From Mycoplasmataceae bacterium (GTDB lineage: Bacteria; Bacillota_I; Bacilli_A; Mycoplasmatales; Mycoplasmoidaceae): a stretch of 5,831 nt of DNA. Under the pieces are notes generated by a model. The model was given only the letters and a program-made list of their open reading frames with translations. It ran no database searches and was not told the origin of the DNA. Position numbers and translations under genes: made by a program. The DNA is taken from positions 1 through 5,831 of the forward strand of contig JAHHTJ010000032.1 of NCBI GenBank assembly GCA_020024715.1. The letters run 5' to 3'. Position 1 is the stretch's first letter. Every line of letters starts with the position of its first letter. Shown in pieces: positions 1-5,831 of the stretch.

Positions 1-346
1 GTGTAAATATAATCCAAGAATAGCTATCAATTTATTTTTACAAATTATTGATTTTAAAAAAGTAAATAAAAATGACGACATAGATAAAATATTAAAACAA
101 TTAAAAATTTATACATATGGATTAACAATAAGTGATCTTGAATATTTAAATATAATTTATCAAGCTGAAAATAAAACTTTAGGAATTAAAACATTAATGC
201 AAATTACTGGTAGTGATTCTTTTACAATTGAAAACTATATTGAACCATTTTTATTTAAATTAAATCTTTTAGTAAAAACAGCAAAAGGAAGAAAAATTAC
301 TGAAAAAGGAATAGAATTATTACAACAATTATTAAAAGAAAATTAA
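1..346 (+). CDS. ruvB: Holliday junction branch migration helicase RuvB, C-terminal fragment (5' end outside window)
   Basis: This is the last 114 residues of RuvB, the hexameric AAA+ motor that drives branch migration of Holliday junctions with RuvA in the cytoplasm. The frame is open from base 2, enters with CKYNPRIAINLF and ends at TAA 344-346. CKYNPRIA matches the sensor-2 segment of RuvB (R-x-TPRIA in E. coli), although the usual arginine of that motif region reads as lysine here. After it comes the C-terminal winged-helix domain: YGLTISDLEYLNIIY, then GIKTLMQITG, then the very typical TIENYIEPFLFKLNLLVKT, followed by the GR-x-ITEKG end. The Walker A and B motifs lie upstream of the window. 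The next gene starts on the base after the stop, so the two are almost certainly co-transcribed. Family assignment is firm; nothing suggests a pseudogene. Confidence 0.95.
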   Translation, partial: CKYNPRIAINLFLQIIDFKKVNKNDDIDKILKQLKIYTYGLTISDLEYLNIIYQAENKTLGIKTLMQITGSDSFTIENYIEPFLFKLNLLVKTAKGRKITEKGIELLQQLLKEN

Positions 347-805
347 ATGGATAAATACAGTTGAAAAGATATAAAAAATAATTTTAAACAATCATATCAA
401 AAATTAAATCTAAAAGAAGCAAGATTATCTCATGCAATTTCTATTAGTACATTTATTTTAATTTCTAGTTCTTTTGCTTTGATTATTGCACTTGTTGTTT
501 CAATAGTTTTAAATATTCATTCATATATTACAACTTATAGTATTTTATTAGCTATAGTAACAATATGTATGATTGCTTTTGTTTTTACTTTAGAAAGAAA
601 TAATTTATATTCAATTGTTTTAGTAATTTGGAAACAAAATTATGATTTTCAATTATCAAATAAATTAATGAAAAAATTACAATCTTATATTTTTTGCTTA
701 AGTAGTATTAGGTATTGGTTTTACATTTTTATAAGTATTATTGTTTGGTTTATTATTTTATTTTTAGTTTTTTATTCATTAATTTGAACACATAAAATTG
801 TTTAA
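347..805 (+). CDS. Hypothetical multi-spanning membrane protein, 152 aa
   Basis: The family is not recognised. Starting at the ATG directly after the ruvB stop (TAAATG, zero spacing) and reading TGA as Trp at codons 6 and 147, the frame gives 152 residues. A polar basic N-terminus (about residues 1-29) is followed by two hydrophobic segments (about 33-56 and 58-82), a polar basic loop (about 96-113) and a third strong segment (about 125-147). It is probably an integral membrane protein with at least three helices and short ends. There is no signal-peptidase II lipobox. The ribosome-binding sequence is weak (AAAGAAAA within the ruvB end), which suggests translational coupling to ruvB. Its stop TAA (803-805) overlaps the dinB stop on the other strand. 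It carries all three TGG codons of the window (codons 95, 124, 134). Existence is likely; function is unknown. Confidence 0.8.
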
Positions 806-2022
806 TGCCTAAAACGCATTTTCATATTTTTTGTTTCATCATCTTTAGTAAAATCATTATGCTCATTAATTGAAGTATTAATGATTTTTTTAATTTCTTC
901 TTTTCAAATAAGATTTGATTTTTTTTCATTAGTTAATGTTGTTAAATCATTTAATTTTAATTGTTTATCACAATCTTCATAAACAATTTTATTTAACACA
1001 ATTCCAAGCGATCTTATTTCAAATTCATTTTGGTCATATATTTTTTCAAATAAATAATATATCTCGTATTTAAGTTCTTTTTCTTTGTAAATTGGAATTT
1101 GATAATCTAATTGCATTCGATAAAAATGATGTTTTTTATTTTCTAAAAAAAGTGTTATTCGTTTCGTTTTTGCTCTTGCTTTTTTTAAATAAATCGATAA
1201 CTCATCACTCATTCAATTTAAATATTCATATAATTCACTTATTTGTAGTACGGGTTTAAAAAAAGTTCTTTTAATTGAAAATGATTTTTGTTTATCATTA
1301 TATAACACAATCTCATTATCTTTTCCGTTAGCATTCATTAAATAGTCAATATAATTAATTGTTAAAATTTTTTTTAATGCACGATAATTTTTACACAATG
1401 CCAAATCTTTAATTGTATAAATATCAATTTCATTAAGTTTTTTTGTTAAGTTTTTTCCAACCATAAACATTTTATTAATTGGTAAAGGTCAAAGTTTATT
1501 TTGAATATCATCATCAGTTAAAATACTAGTAATACCAAATGGTTTTTTAAAATCTGATGCCATTTTAGCTAAAAACATACTTCTTCCAATTCCAATTGAG
1601 CAAGATAACTTGTATGTTTTTAAAATATCATCTTGAATTTGTTTAGCTTTATTTAAAACATAATCTTCATATTTTTTTGTTTTAACATGAAAAACTAATC
1701 AACATTCATCAACTGAATAAACAATGATTTCATTTGAATATTTTTGTTTTAAATAGTTAAAAATTTCTTTACTTATTCTTTCATATAAATCTAATCTAGT
1801 TTGTACATATAATGTATTTTTAGGAACTAGTTTTTTTATCATAAAAACTGGCATACCAGCTTTTACACCATATTGTCTAGCAATGTAATTTGCAGAACAA
1901 CAAACAGTATTATCTAAAATACCACAAACAATAAGAGGTTCTTGTTGATAATTCGATAGTGCATTTTCTTCAACGCTTGCAAAAAATGCATCAAAATCAA
2001 TATGTAAATAGATTTTTTTCAT
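802..2022 (-). CDS. dinB: Y-family DNA polymerase IV (ImpB/MucB/SamB family)
   Basis: This is a 406-residue translesion polymerase that copies damaged templates with low fidelity. Four TGA codons read as Trp (108, 178, 270, 373). The palm begins at residue 5 with YLHIDFDAFFASVEE: D9 is the first metal ligand and F14 the steric-gate position. The second metal site is SVDEC, with D105 and E106. GIGRSMFLAKMASDFKKPFG (144-163) is the conserved palm/thumb signature, and the helix-hairpin-helix thumb motif is around 181-207 (MVGKNLTKKL). The little-finger domain starts near 246 (KSFSIKRTF). All catalytic residues are present and the length fits the family, so it should be active. I see no obvious beta-clamp-binding peptide at the C-terminus, which ends MRFRH. 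The gene is transcribed divergently from the 77-aa gene, 32 bases away, and converges on the membrane gene next to ruvB. As I recall, ruvB next to a Y-family polymerase also occurs in M. genitalium. Confidence 0.95.
863..891 (+). terminator. Candidate Rho-independent terminator for the ruvB/membrane-protein transcript, inside dinB
   Basis: TCATTAAT (863-870), loop TGAAGT, ATTAATGA (877-884) form a perfect 8-bp stem followed by seven T (885-891). It lies 57 bases past the + strand stop at 805, within the antisense of the dinB 3' coding region. The stem is weak (two G-C pairs), and the T-run is also explained by Lys/Ile-rich codons of DinB, so it may be fortuitous. A longer stem, 850-859 with 879-888 (10 bp perfect), competes for the same right arm. 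Confidence 0.45.
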
Positions 2023-2037
2023 AATAAACTCATTAGC

Positions 2038-2045
2038 AATATAAT
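2038..2045. promoter_or_regulatory. Overlapping divergent -10 elements between dinB and the 77-aa gene
   Basis: AATATAAT in the 32-base divergent spacer contains TATAAT on the + strand (2040-2045), ending 9 bases before the ATG at 2055. It also contains TATATT on the - strand (2038-2043), ending 15 bases before the dinB ATG. Neither has a convincing -35 box; the best for dinB is TTGTTG with a short 15-base spacer. If used, both mRNAs would have leaders of only a few bases, which agrees with the lack of a clear Shine-Dalgarno sequence in front of either gene. The AT-rich background makes chance hexamers common. Confidence 0.45.
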
Positions 2046-2054
2046 CTTAATGAT

Positions 2055-2288
2055 ATGACAACAAGTACATGAAATAAAAGAGTAATAATTACAACAATTA
2101 TTATGGTAGTTCTAGCGTTAATTGGTATTTCTATGATAATTATTGGATTATTGCAATTTTATGTTGTACTTAATTTTGCAATTAATTGAAAAGGTGATCT
2201 CTTAGTAGGGATAGGAACATTGTTTTTATTAGTAGCTGTTGTAACAATTATTTGTTTAGCTATTATTACAAAAAAAAGAGGAACTTAA
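2055..2288 (+). CDS. Hypothetical small membrane protein with two helices, 77 aa
   Basis: The family is not recognised. The frame from ATG 2055 to TAA 2286-2288 encodes 77 residues, with TGA read as Trp at codons 6 and 45. A short polar N-terminus (MTTSTWNKR) precedes a long hydrophobic stretch (about 10-43). A short polar turn (NWKGD, 44-48), a second hydrophobic stretch (about 49-71) and a basic tail (TKKRGT) follow. This is a helical hairpin with basic residues at both ends, so both termini are probably cytoplasmic. It fills the gap between dinB and the HAD gene exactly, has a TATAAT 9 bases upstream of its ATG, and shares its stop region (TTAA) with the HAD gene. Gene-like fit and composition support it as real, but a small AT-rich hydrophobic frame could be fortuitous. 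There is no clear Shine-Dalgarno sequence. Confidence 0.65.
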
Positions 2289-2302
2289 TTATTATCAAGT
2301 TC
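2270..2302 (-). terminator. Rho-independent terminator of the HAD/Nudix operon, embedded in the convergent gene
   Basis: On the minus strand GAACTT (2302-2297), a 10-base loop and AAGTTC (2286-2281) pair perfectly, with a possible extra G-T pair. After three bases (CTC) comes a run of eight T (2277-2270). The loop-proximal part holds the HAD stop codon. The hairpin and T-run lie in the last codons of the convergent 77-aa gene, where the A-run encodes lysines. On the + strand the hairpin has no T-run behind it, so it should act in one direction only. Confidence 0.55.
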
Positions 2303-3202
2303 ACAATCACATAAATAAAATAATTTTTCTAATTCTAAAGCAACACCATCTTCTTTATTTGGCACTCTTGTAATATATTTTGATGCTAATTTAGCACTCA
2401 TATTACCATTTTTCATTGCATAACTATATCCTGCTTTATTTAGCATTGGAACATCATTGTTACTATCACCAAAGACAATACAATTTTCTAATTTAACACC
2501 ATAATAACTACTAAAGAATTTTAAAGCAGTTTGTTTAGAAGCAAAAATACTACTTACTGATACAACGATTTCTTTAGTATCTTTTAATTCTCAACTAAGT
2601 ACTGATAAAGTTCCAGCAATATCTTTAATTCTATTTGCAATTTCATCAACATCTTTTTCATCTTTTAATAAAAACAATAAAGCATATAAATCATCTTTAA
2701 CATCTTCAATTTTTCCGTGAAAATTAACAGTTGTAACATCCATTTTTTCTTCATCAGCACCAAAACCTAAGAAAGTTAATAGTTCTTTATCTTTTTCAAT
2801 GTTTATCTTATCAGTTTGATTAATAAACATACAAGAATCAATACCTTCTACAATTGCTAATTCAACTTTATTAATAATTTTTGGGTTTTGGAAAATTTCA
2901 AAAAGAATGTTTTTACTAAATGTAAAGTTTAAAGGACGAAATGATTTATCTGATGGATTACTTATAATTGAACCATCTAAATTAGACATTAATGTATTTA
3001 AACCAAGTTCATCATAATATTTTTTTGCACTTCTAATAGTTCTACCAGTAGCAATACAAAAAATATTACCCATTTTAATTAGTCGTTGAACAGTTTTTTT
3101 AGTTCTAGGACTAATTTCACTATTTTGATCTAATAAAGTTCCATCTAAATCTGAAACAATTAAATATTTATTTTCTTCTTTTCTTTCTTTTTTAATTCTC
3201 AT
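2285..3202 (-). CDS. Cof-type HAD-superfamily phosphatase (HAD-IIB)
   Basis: This 305-residue HAD hydrolase of the Cof/YidA type is expected to remove phosphate from sugar phosphates, nucleotides or cofactors in the cytoplasm. All four HAD motifs are visible: motif I SDLDGTLLD with nucleophile D18 and acid/base D20; motif II CIATGRT with T52; motif III lysine at K223 (SKQTALKFF); motif IV FGDSNNDVPML with D246 and D250. The insertion between motifs II and III (about 85-205) is the C2-type cap that sets substrate choice, so the substrate cannot be read from the sequence. One TGA reads as Trp at codon 204; without it the protein would be cut before the active-site end. The ATG follows the Nudix stop with no gap (TAAATG). 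A good AAGGA lies 9 bases upstream, inside the end of the Nudix gene. Last gene of a three-gene operon. Confidence 0.93.
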
Positions 3203-3757
3203 TTATTTTTTTCCTTCAATAAATTTTTCAAATAATAAAAGACTTAATGGTAAACATGCTAATGCATGTAGCGATTGATCAAAAATAATTTTGGAAAATT
3301 CTTCTTTACTATTTCATTTATTATAACTAATTTGTTCATAATATGAACCATCAGTTTCTGGAATTCCAATTTCCTTGCCAGTAATATCAAAGATAAAAAT
3401 CGACACAGTTTCATTAACTTGTGTACTTGGAATAAAATCAAATTTTAGTTTTGGTACTAAATCATAAGGATTAACAATACCAACTTCTTCTTCTAGTTCG
3501 CGTTGTGCAGTTAATAATAATTCTTCGTTATCTTCAATCGATCCAGTCACTAAACATGGATAACATTTTTCATCATTATTAGAATCAATACCGATTAATG
3601 GTTGATAGTGAATTAAAAATTCATATTCGTTATTCTTATTTAATCGATAACATAGACAAGCAACACTATCCTTATTTTTTCTTTCTGCATATACAAAATT
3701 ACGATCATTTTCATATATAGCTAATCAATGTGCATCATACAATAAATGTTTATTCAT
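3203..3757 (-). CDS. Nudix hydrolase, possibly ADP-ribose pyrophosphatase-like
   Basis: This 184-residue protein hydrolyses a nucleoside diphosphate linked to another moiety. A perfect Nudix box spans residues 72-94: G72, E78, then REL at 86-88 and EEVG at 90-93, which supply the metal-binding glutamates. A proline (P110) lies 16 residues after the box within FIPSTQVNETVSIFIFDI. This resembles the downstream proline and catalytic-loop region of ADP-ribose pyrophosphatases, so that subfamily is my inference; a MutT-like or other nucleotide substrate remains possible. TGA reads as Trp at codons 11 and 148. The C-terminus is a hydrophobic helix (about 163-178) with a basic end. The ATG overlaps the upstream gene's stop by one base (TAATG), and GGAG sits 8 bases before it. 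The stop touches the HAD start. Operon partner of the HAD phosphatase. Confidence 0.92.
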
Positions 3758-4317
3758 TATTTTTTCTCCAATTTCTGTTTTATATAATTTCTTACAAATC
3801 AGTTTCTTTCATAATATTTACAATTATCATTAAAAAATTCAAATTTTTCATATTCCATATTAATTTTTGGGATTGATTTTAAATATGTAGATAACGTTCA
3901 ACCAGTTAAAATAGTTTTATTTAAGGCTAAATTACTATAGCGATCGGTAAATTCTACATGATTTTTTAGTCTTGAATAAATAAACTTATTTCGTTGATTT
4001 TGTTTTAATTTTTCTTCAAGTATAAAAGCTTCATATAAATTACTATCACCATTAAATAGCTTTAAATCAGGATCTAAATAACTAAAATCTTCAAATAAGA
4101 AAATACGGTTTTCTTTCTTGAAGATTTTATTATTAAAACTAATACGATATTCGTAGTTATATTGATTATTTAATTTTAAAGGTTGCAATCTTTTTTGGAT
4201 TGTGTAATCAATATCAACAAATTTCGAAAATTTTTCATATGCAGGTTTATCCTGTTCTTTTAAGTATTCAGAATAAATTTTTTTTGCTTCAATATAGTCC
4301 TTTAATTTTTTTAACAT
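3757..4317 (-). CDS. Hypothetical protein, 186 aa, first gene of the Nudix/HAD operon
   Basis: The family is not recognised. ATG 4317 gives 186 residues rich in Lys, Asn, Tyr, Phe and Glu, with TGA as Trp at codons 140 and 173. The N-terminal third is charged and probably helical (KKLKDYIEAKKIYSEYLKEQ). The middle looks like alternating beta-type segments (YNYEYRISF, NRIFLFEDFSYLDPD), and a basic helix ends the protein. I see no catalytic motif, metal-binding cluster or membrane segment. The frame stays open upstream to about 4371; a TTG at 4356 would add 13 residues, mostly the hydrophobic VFFILFAILI, giving a membrane-anchored form. I prefer the ATG because a plausible promoter (-35 TTGGTT 4356-4351, -10 TATATT 4333-4328) coincides with that TTG. 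The stop overlaps the Nudix ATG by one base, so the products are probably made together. Confidence 0.75.
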
Positions 4318-4327
4318 CTTTCTTATT

Positions 4328-4356
4328 AATATAGCAAATAAGATAAAAAAAACCAA
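4328..4356 (-). promoter_or_regulatory. Candidate promoter of the 186-aa/Nudix/HAD operon
   Basis: Reading the minus strand, TTGGTT (4356-4351), a 17-base spacer and TATATT (4333-4328) form a sigma-70-type promoter. The -10 ends only 10 bases before ATG 4317. Transcription would begin about 4-5 bases ahead of the start codon, giving a nearly leaderless mRNA, which fits the absence of a spaced Shine-Dalgarno sequence. The hexamers are imperfect and the background is very AT-rich. Confidence 0.45.
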
Positions 4357-4374
4357 TTTATTTGCTTTTCTTTA

Positions 4375-4388
4375 TATAATACTATAAT
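4375..4388 (+). promoter_or_regulatory. Candidate -10 region of the rpmG-pepP operon
   Basis: Two TATAAT hexamers stand in tandem at 4375-4380 and 4383-4388, 24-32 bases before the rpmG ATG. The second has a loose TTTGCT 16 bases upstream as a possible -35; the first has none. A strong Shine-Dalgarno AAGGA (4402-4406) lies 6 bases before ATG 4413, so this transcript would have a normal short leader, unlike the divergent operon. Confidence 0.5.
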
Positions 4389-4412
4389 AAATGATTATTA
4401 TAAGGAAAGAAT

Positions 4413-4574
4413 ATGAACGCAAAAAATAGTGTCCAATTACAATGTCAAGAATGTAAAAATATTAATTATATAACAAATAAAAATGTTAAGAAAAAACCTG
4501 AAAAATTAAATTTACATAAGTATTGCAAGACATGTAAACAAACTGTAGAACACAAAGAAACTAAGAAGAAATAA
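4413..4574 (+). CDS. rpmG: 50S ribosomal protein L33, zinc-ribbon type
   Basis: This 53-residue large-subunit ribosomal protein has the normal L33 length and conserved core: QLQCQECKNINYITNKN, then the KYCKTCKQTVEHKETKKK tail. Four cysteines in two CxxC pairs (C11, C14 and C38, C41) form the zinc ribbon, so this is the zinc-binding (C+) form. The start is fixed by AAGGA 6 bases upstream of ATG 4413. It is the first gene after a divergent promoter region, and pepP follows two bases after its stop. L33 next to this aminopeptidase is an arrangement I recall from the M. genitalium/pneumoniae group. Some bacteria carry a second L33 lacking cysteines for zinc limitation; none is present in this window. 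Confidence 0.95.
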   Translation: MNAKNSVQLQCQECKNINYITNKNVKKKPEKLNLHKYCKTCKQTVEHKETKKK

Positions 4575-4576
4575 TA

Positions 4577-5635
4577 ATGAATAAAAAAGATATCATAGAT
4601 CAAGATTTAATTAAATATAATGCTGATGCTGTAATTATCAGTAATGATTTTAATCGCTACTGATATACTAATTTTCATAGTTCTGCTGGTTATATCATTG
4701 TTACTAAAAATAAATCATACTTATTAATAGATAATCGCTACTTTGAAGCAGCGAAACAACAAGTTTTAAATTGTGAAGTTTTATTGTTTAAAAGTTTACA
4801 AGATTTAAAAGATTTAATTAATAAATTAGAAATTAAAGAAGTAATAGTTGAAAAAGAATATATTACCTTAGAAACACTAGAAACATATTGAAAAATGAAT
4901 CTTAAAACTATTGGTATTGAATCACGTTATTGAAGAATAGTAAAAGATGAATCTGCAATTAAAGCTTTAACTAAAGCTGCACAAATTGCTGCAGATACCA
5001 TTGAATGATTAAGAAAACAACCAATTATTGGGAAAACAGAAAAAGAAGTAGCTACAATGATAGCTGTTCATATGCTAGAACTTGGAGCAACAGGTAATTC
5101 GTTTGATTCAATTGTAGCAACTGGTAAAAACGGAGCGATTCCACACCATGTTCCAGATGATACAATTTTAGAAGAAGGTAATTTAGTTACTGTTGATATT
5201 GGTTGTATGTATGATTACTATGCATCAGATATTACAAGAACATTTGCATTAGGTAACAAATTAAATGATCCTAAATTAGAAGAATTATATTATGCTGTTT
5301 TAGAAGCAAATTTAAAAGGAATTGAAGCTGCAAAAATAGGAAATACTGGTGAAGTTGTTGATAAAGTATGTAGAGAATATATTGATAATATACAAGATTT
5401 TAAAGGATACTTTACACATGCTACTGGCCATGGAGTTGGTTTAGAAGTGCATGAATTACCATATGTATCACCAAGAGCTAGAAGATTATTAGAAAAAAAT
5501 AACGTATGTACTATTGAACCTGGAATTTATATTCCTGGTTTAGGTGGTGCAAGAATTGAAGATACAATTATTATTACTGATAATGAAGCAAACATTATTA
5601 CAAGTAATGCTAAGAAGAATCTTTATAATGAATAA
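4577..5635 (+). CDS. pepP: Xaa-Pro aminopeptidase / proline dipeptidase, M24B metallopeptidase
   Basis: This 352-residue cytoplasmic metallopeptidase of the pita-bread fold is expected to release N-terminal residues preceding proline. It would help recycle imported or endogenous peptides. The N-terminal creatinase-type domain spans about residues 1-125 (NRYWYTNFHSSAGYIIV). The catalytic domain carries all five expected metal ligands: D207 (VTVDIGC), D218 (SDITRTF), H285 (TGHGVGLEVHE), E314 (TIEPGIYI) and E328 (GARIEDTII). H190 (IPHH) and H292 (VHE) are the likely substrate-binding or proton-transfer histidines. Four TGA codons read as Trp, all before residue 160. The ATG is two bases after the rpmG stop with only a weak AAGAAG ahead, which suggests coupling to rpmG. 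Length and motifs fit the bacterial short M24B family; sequence alone does not separate aminopeptidase P from prolidase specificity. Confidence 0.93.
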
Positions 5636-5662
5636 TTAATTATTAAATAAATATATAAATAT

Positions 5663-5695
5663 AATGTCTTATTACGAATTGTAATAGACATTTTT
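5663..5695 (+). terminator. Rho-independent terminator after pepP
   Basis: AATGTC-T-TATTAC (5663-5675) pairs with GTAATAGACATT (5681-5692) as a 12-bp stem with one bulged T and the 5-base loop GAATT. The right arm runs into TTTTT (5691-5695) and further T-rich sequence. It starts 27 bases after the pepP stop and has the most G-C pairs of any hairpin in the window. The remaining bases to 5831 are AT-rich with no gene I can support. Confidence 0.8.
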
Positions 5696-5831
5696 ATTTA
5701 CTATTTTATAAATCTATTTGTATTTATTATTAACTCATTTGCAAAAAATTAAATATATTACTAGGATAAATTATTTTTTTATTTATAATTTCTAGTTTCG
5801 TGTTGATAAATCATTTTTAAATAAATGGTAT

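Noticed and set aside
904..2022. Three apparent short genes at 904-1212, 1213-1470 and 1699-2022 that would make dinB look like a broken pseudogene.
   Set aside because: They are separated only by TGA codons in one frame; with TGA as Trp they join into a single intact 406-residue polymerase.
2287..2328. AATTATT ... AATAATT followed by T, as a + strand terminator for the 77-aa gene.
   Set aside because: The stem has seven A-T pairs only and a 25-base loop, so it is too weak to call.
3254..3269. Inverted repeat ACATGC-TAAT-GCATGT.
   Set aside because: It lies inside the Nudix coding region (codons for His-Ala-Leu-Ala-Cys), has no T-run and has no position that suggests regulation.
3259..3441. 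A 60-codon minus-strand frame rich in Leu, Ile and Lys.
   Set aside because: It overlaps the Nudix gene in another frame, and the Nudix frame is supported by a perfect catalytic box and continuous extension.
5631..5644. Perfect 14-base palindrome AATAATTAATTATT around the pepP stop codon.
   Set aside because: It is made only of A and T in a very AT-rich region, with no T-run and a stronger terminator just after; likely chance.
5779..5831. Minus-strand open frame running off the right edge, ending ...MIYQHETRNYK and TAA at 5781-5779.
   Set aside because: Only about 17 codons are visible, with no motif; frames this short are expected by chance. It could be the C-terminus of a gene lying outside the window.
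5803..5831. TTGATA, 17 bases, TGGTAT: a possible + strand promoter at the right edge.
   Set aside because: The -10 is poor, the window ends at the hexamer and no downstream gene can be seen.

Overview
The window reads as a mollicute genome from the Mycoplasma/Ureaplasma lineage. It is very AT-rich, and the reading frames only reach full length if TGA is read as tryptophan: I count 17 in-frame TGA codons against 3 TGG. Two neighbour pairs, ruvB with a Y-family polymerase gene and rpmG with an M24 aminopeptidase gene, match gene order I recall from the Mycoplasma pneumoniae/genitalium group. Together with the strong AT bias this makes a relative in that group (Ureaplasma or M. penetrans/iowae type) plausible. 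That placement comes from memory, not from a search.

Layout. Positions 1-346 (+) hold the C-terminal third of ruvB. A 152-residue multi-spanning membrane protein follows directly (347-805, +). It meets dinB (DNA polymerase IV, 802-2022, -) tail to tail, the two sharing a TTAA that is a stop codon on both strands. A 32-base divergent spacer separates dinB from a 77-residue two-helix membrane protein (2055-2288, +). That gene also meets its right-hand neighbour at a shared TTAA. The neighbour ends a tightly packed three-gene minus-strand operon, in transcription order: unknown 186-residue protein (4317-3757), Nudix hydrolase (3757-3203), Cof-type HAD phosphatase (3202-2285). A divergent promoter region (about 4318-4412) then leads into rpmG (4413-4574, +) and pepP (4577-5635, +), closed by a clear hairpin terminator at 5663-5695. 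The last ~135 bases hold nothing I can call with confidence.

Function. The left part is recombination and damage tolerance (RuvB branch migration, Y-family polymerase). The middle operon is small-molecule phosphate chemistry (Nudix plus HAD), which fits nucleotide or sugar-phosphate housekeeping. The right part is translation and peptide turnover. Three proteins (152, 77 and 186 residues) are unrecognised. I see no mobile element, CRISPR array, RNA gene or defence system. The more interesting signals are structural: convergent gene ends that share stop codons, terminators embedded in the opposing gene, and promoters placed so close to starts that leaders would be nearly absent.
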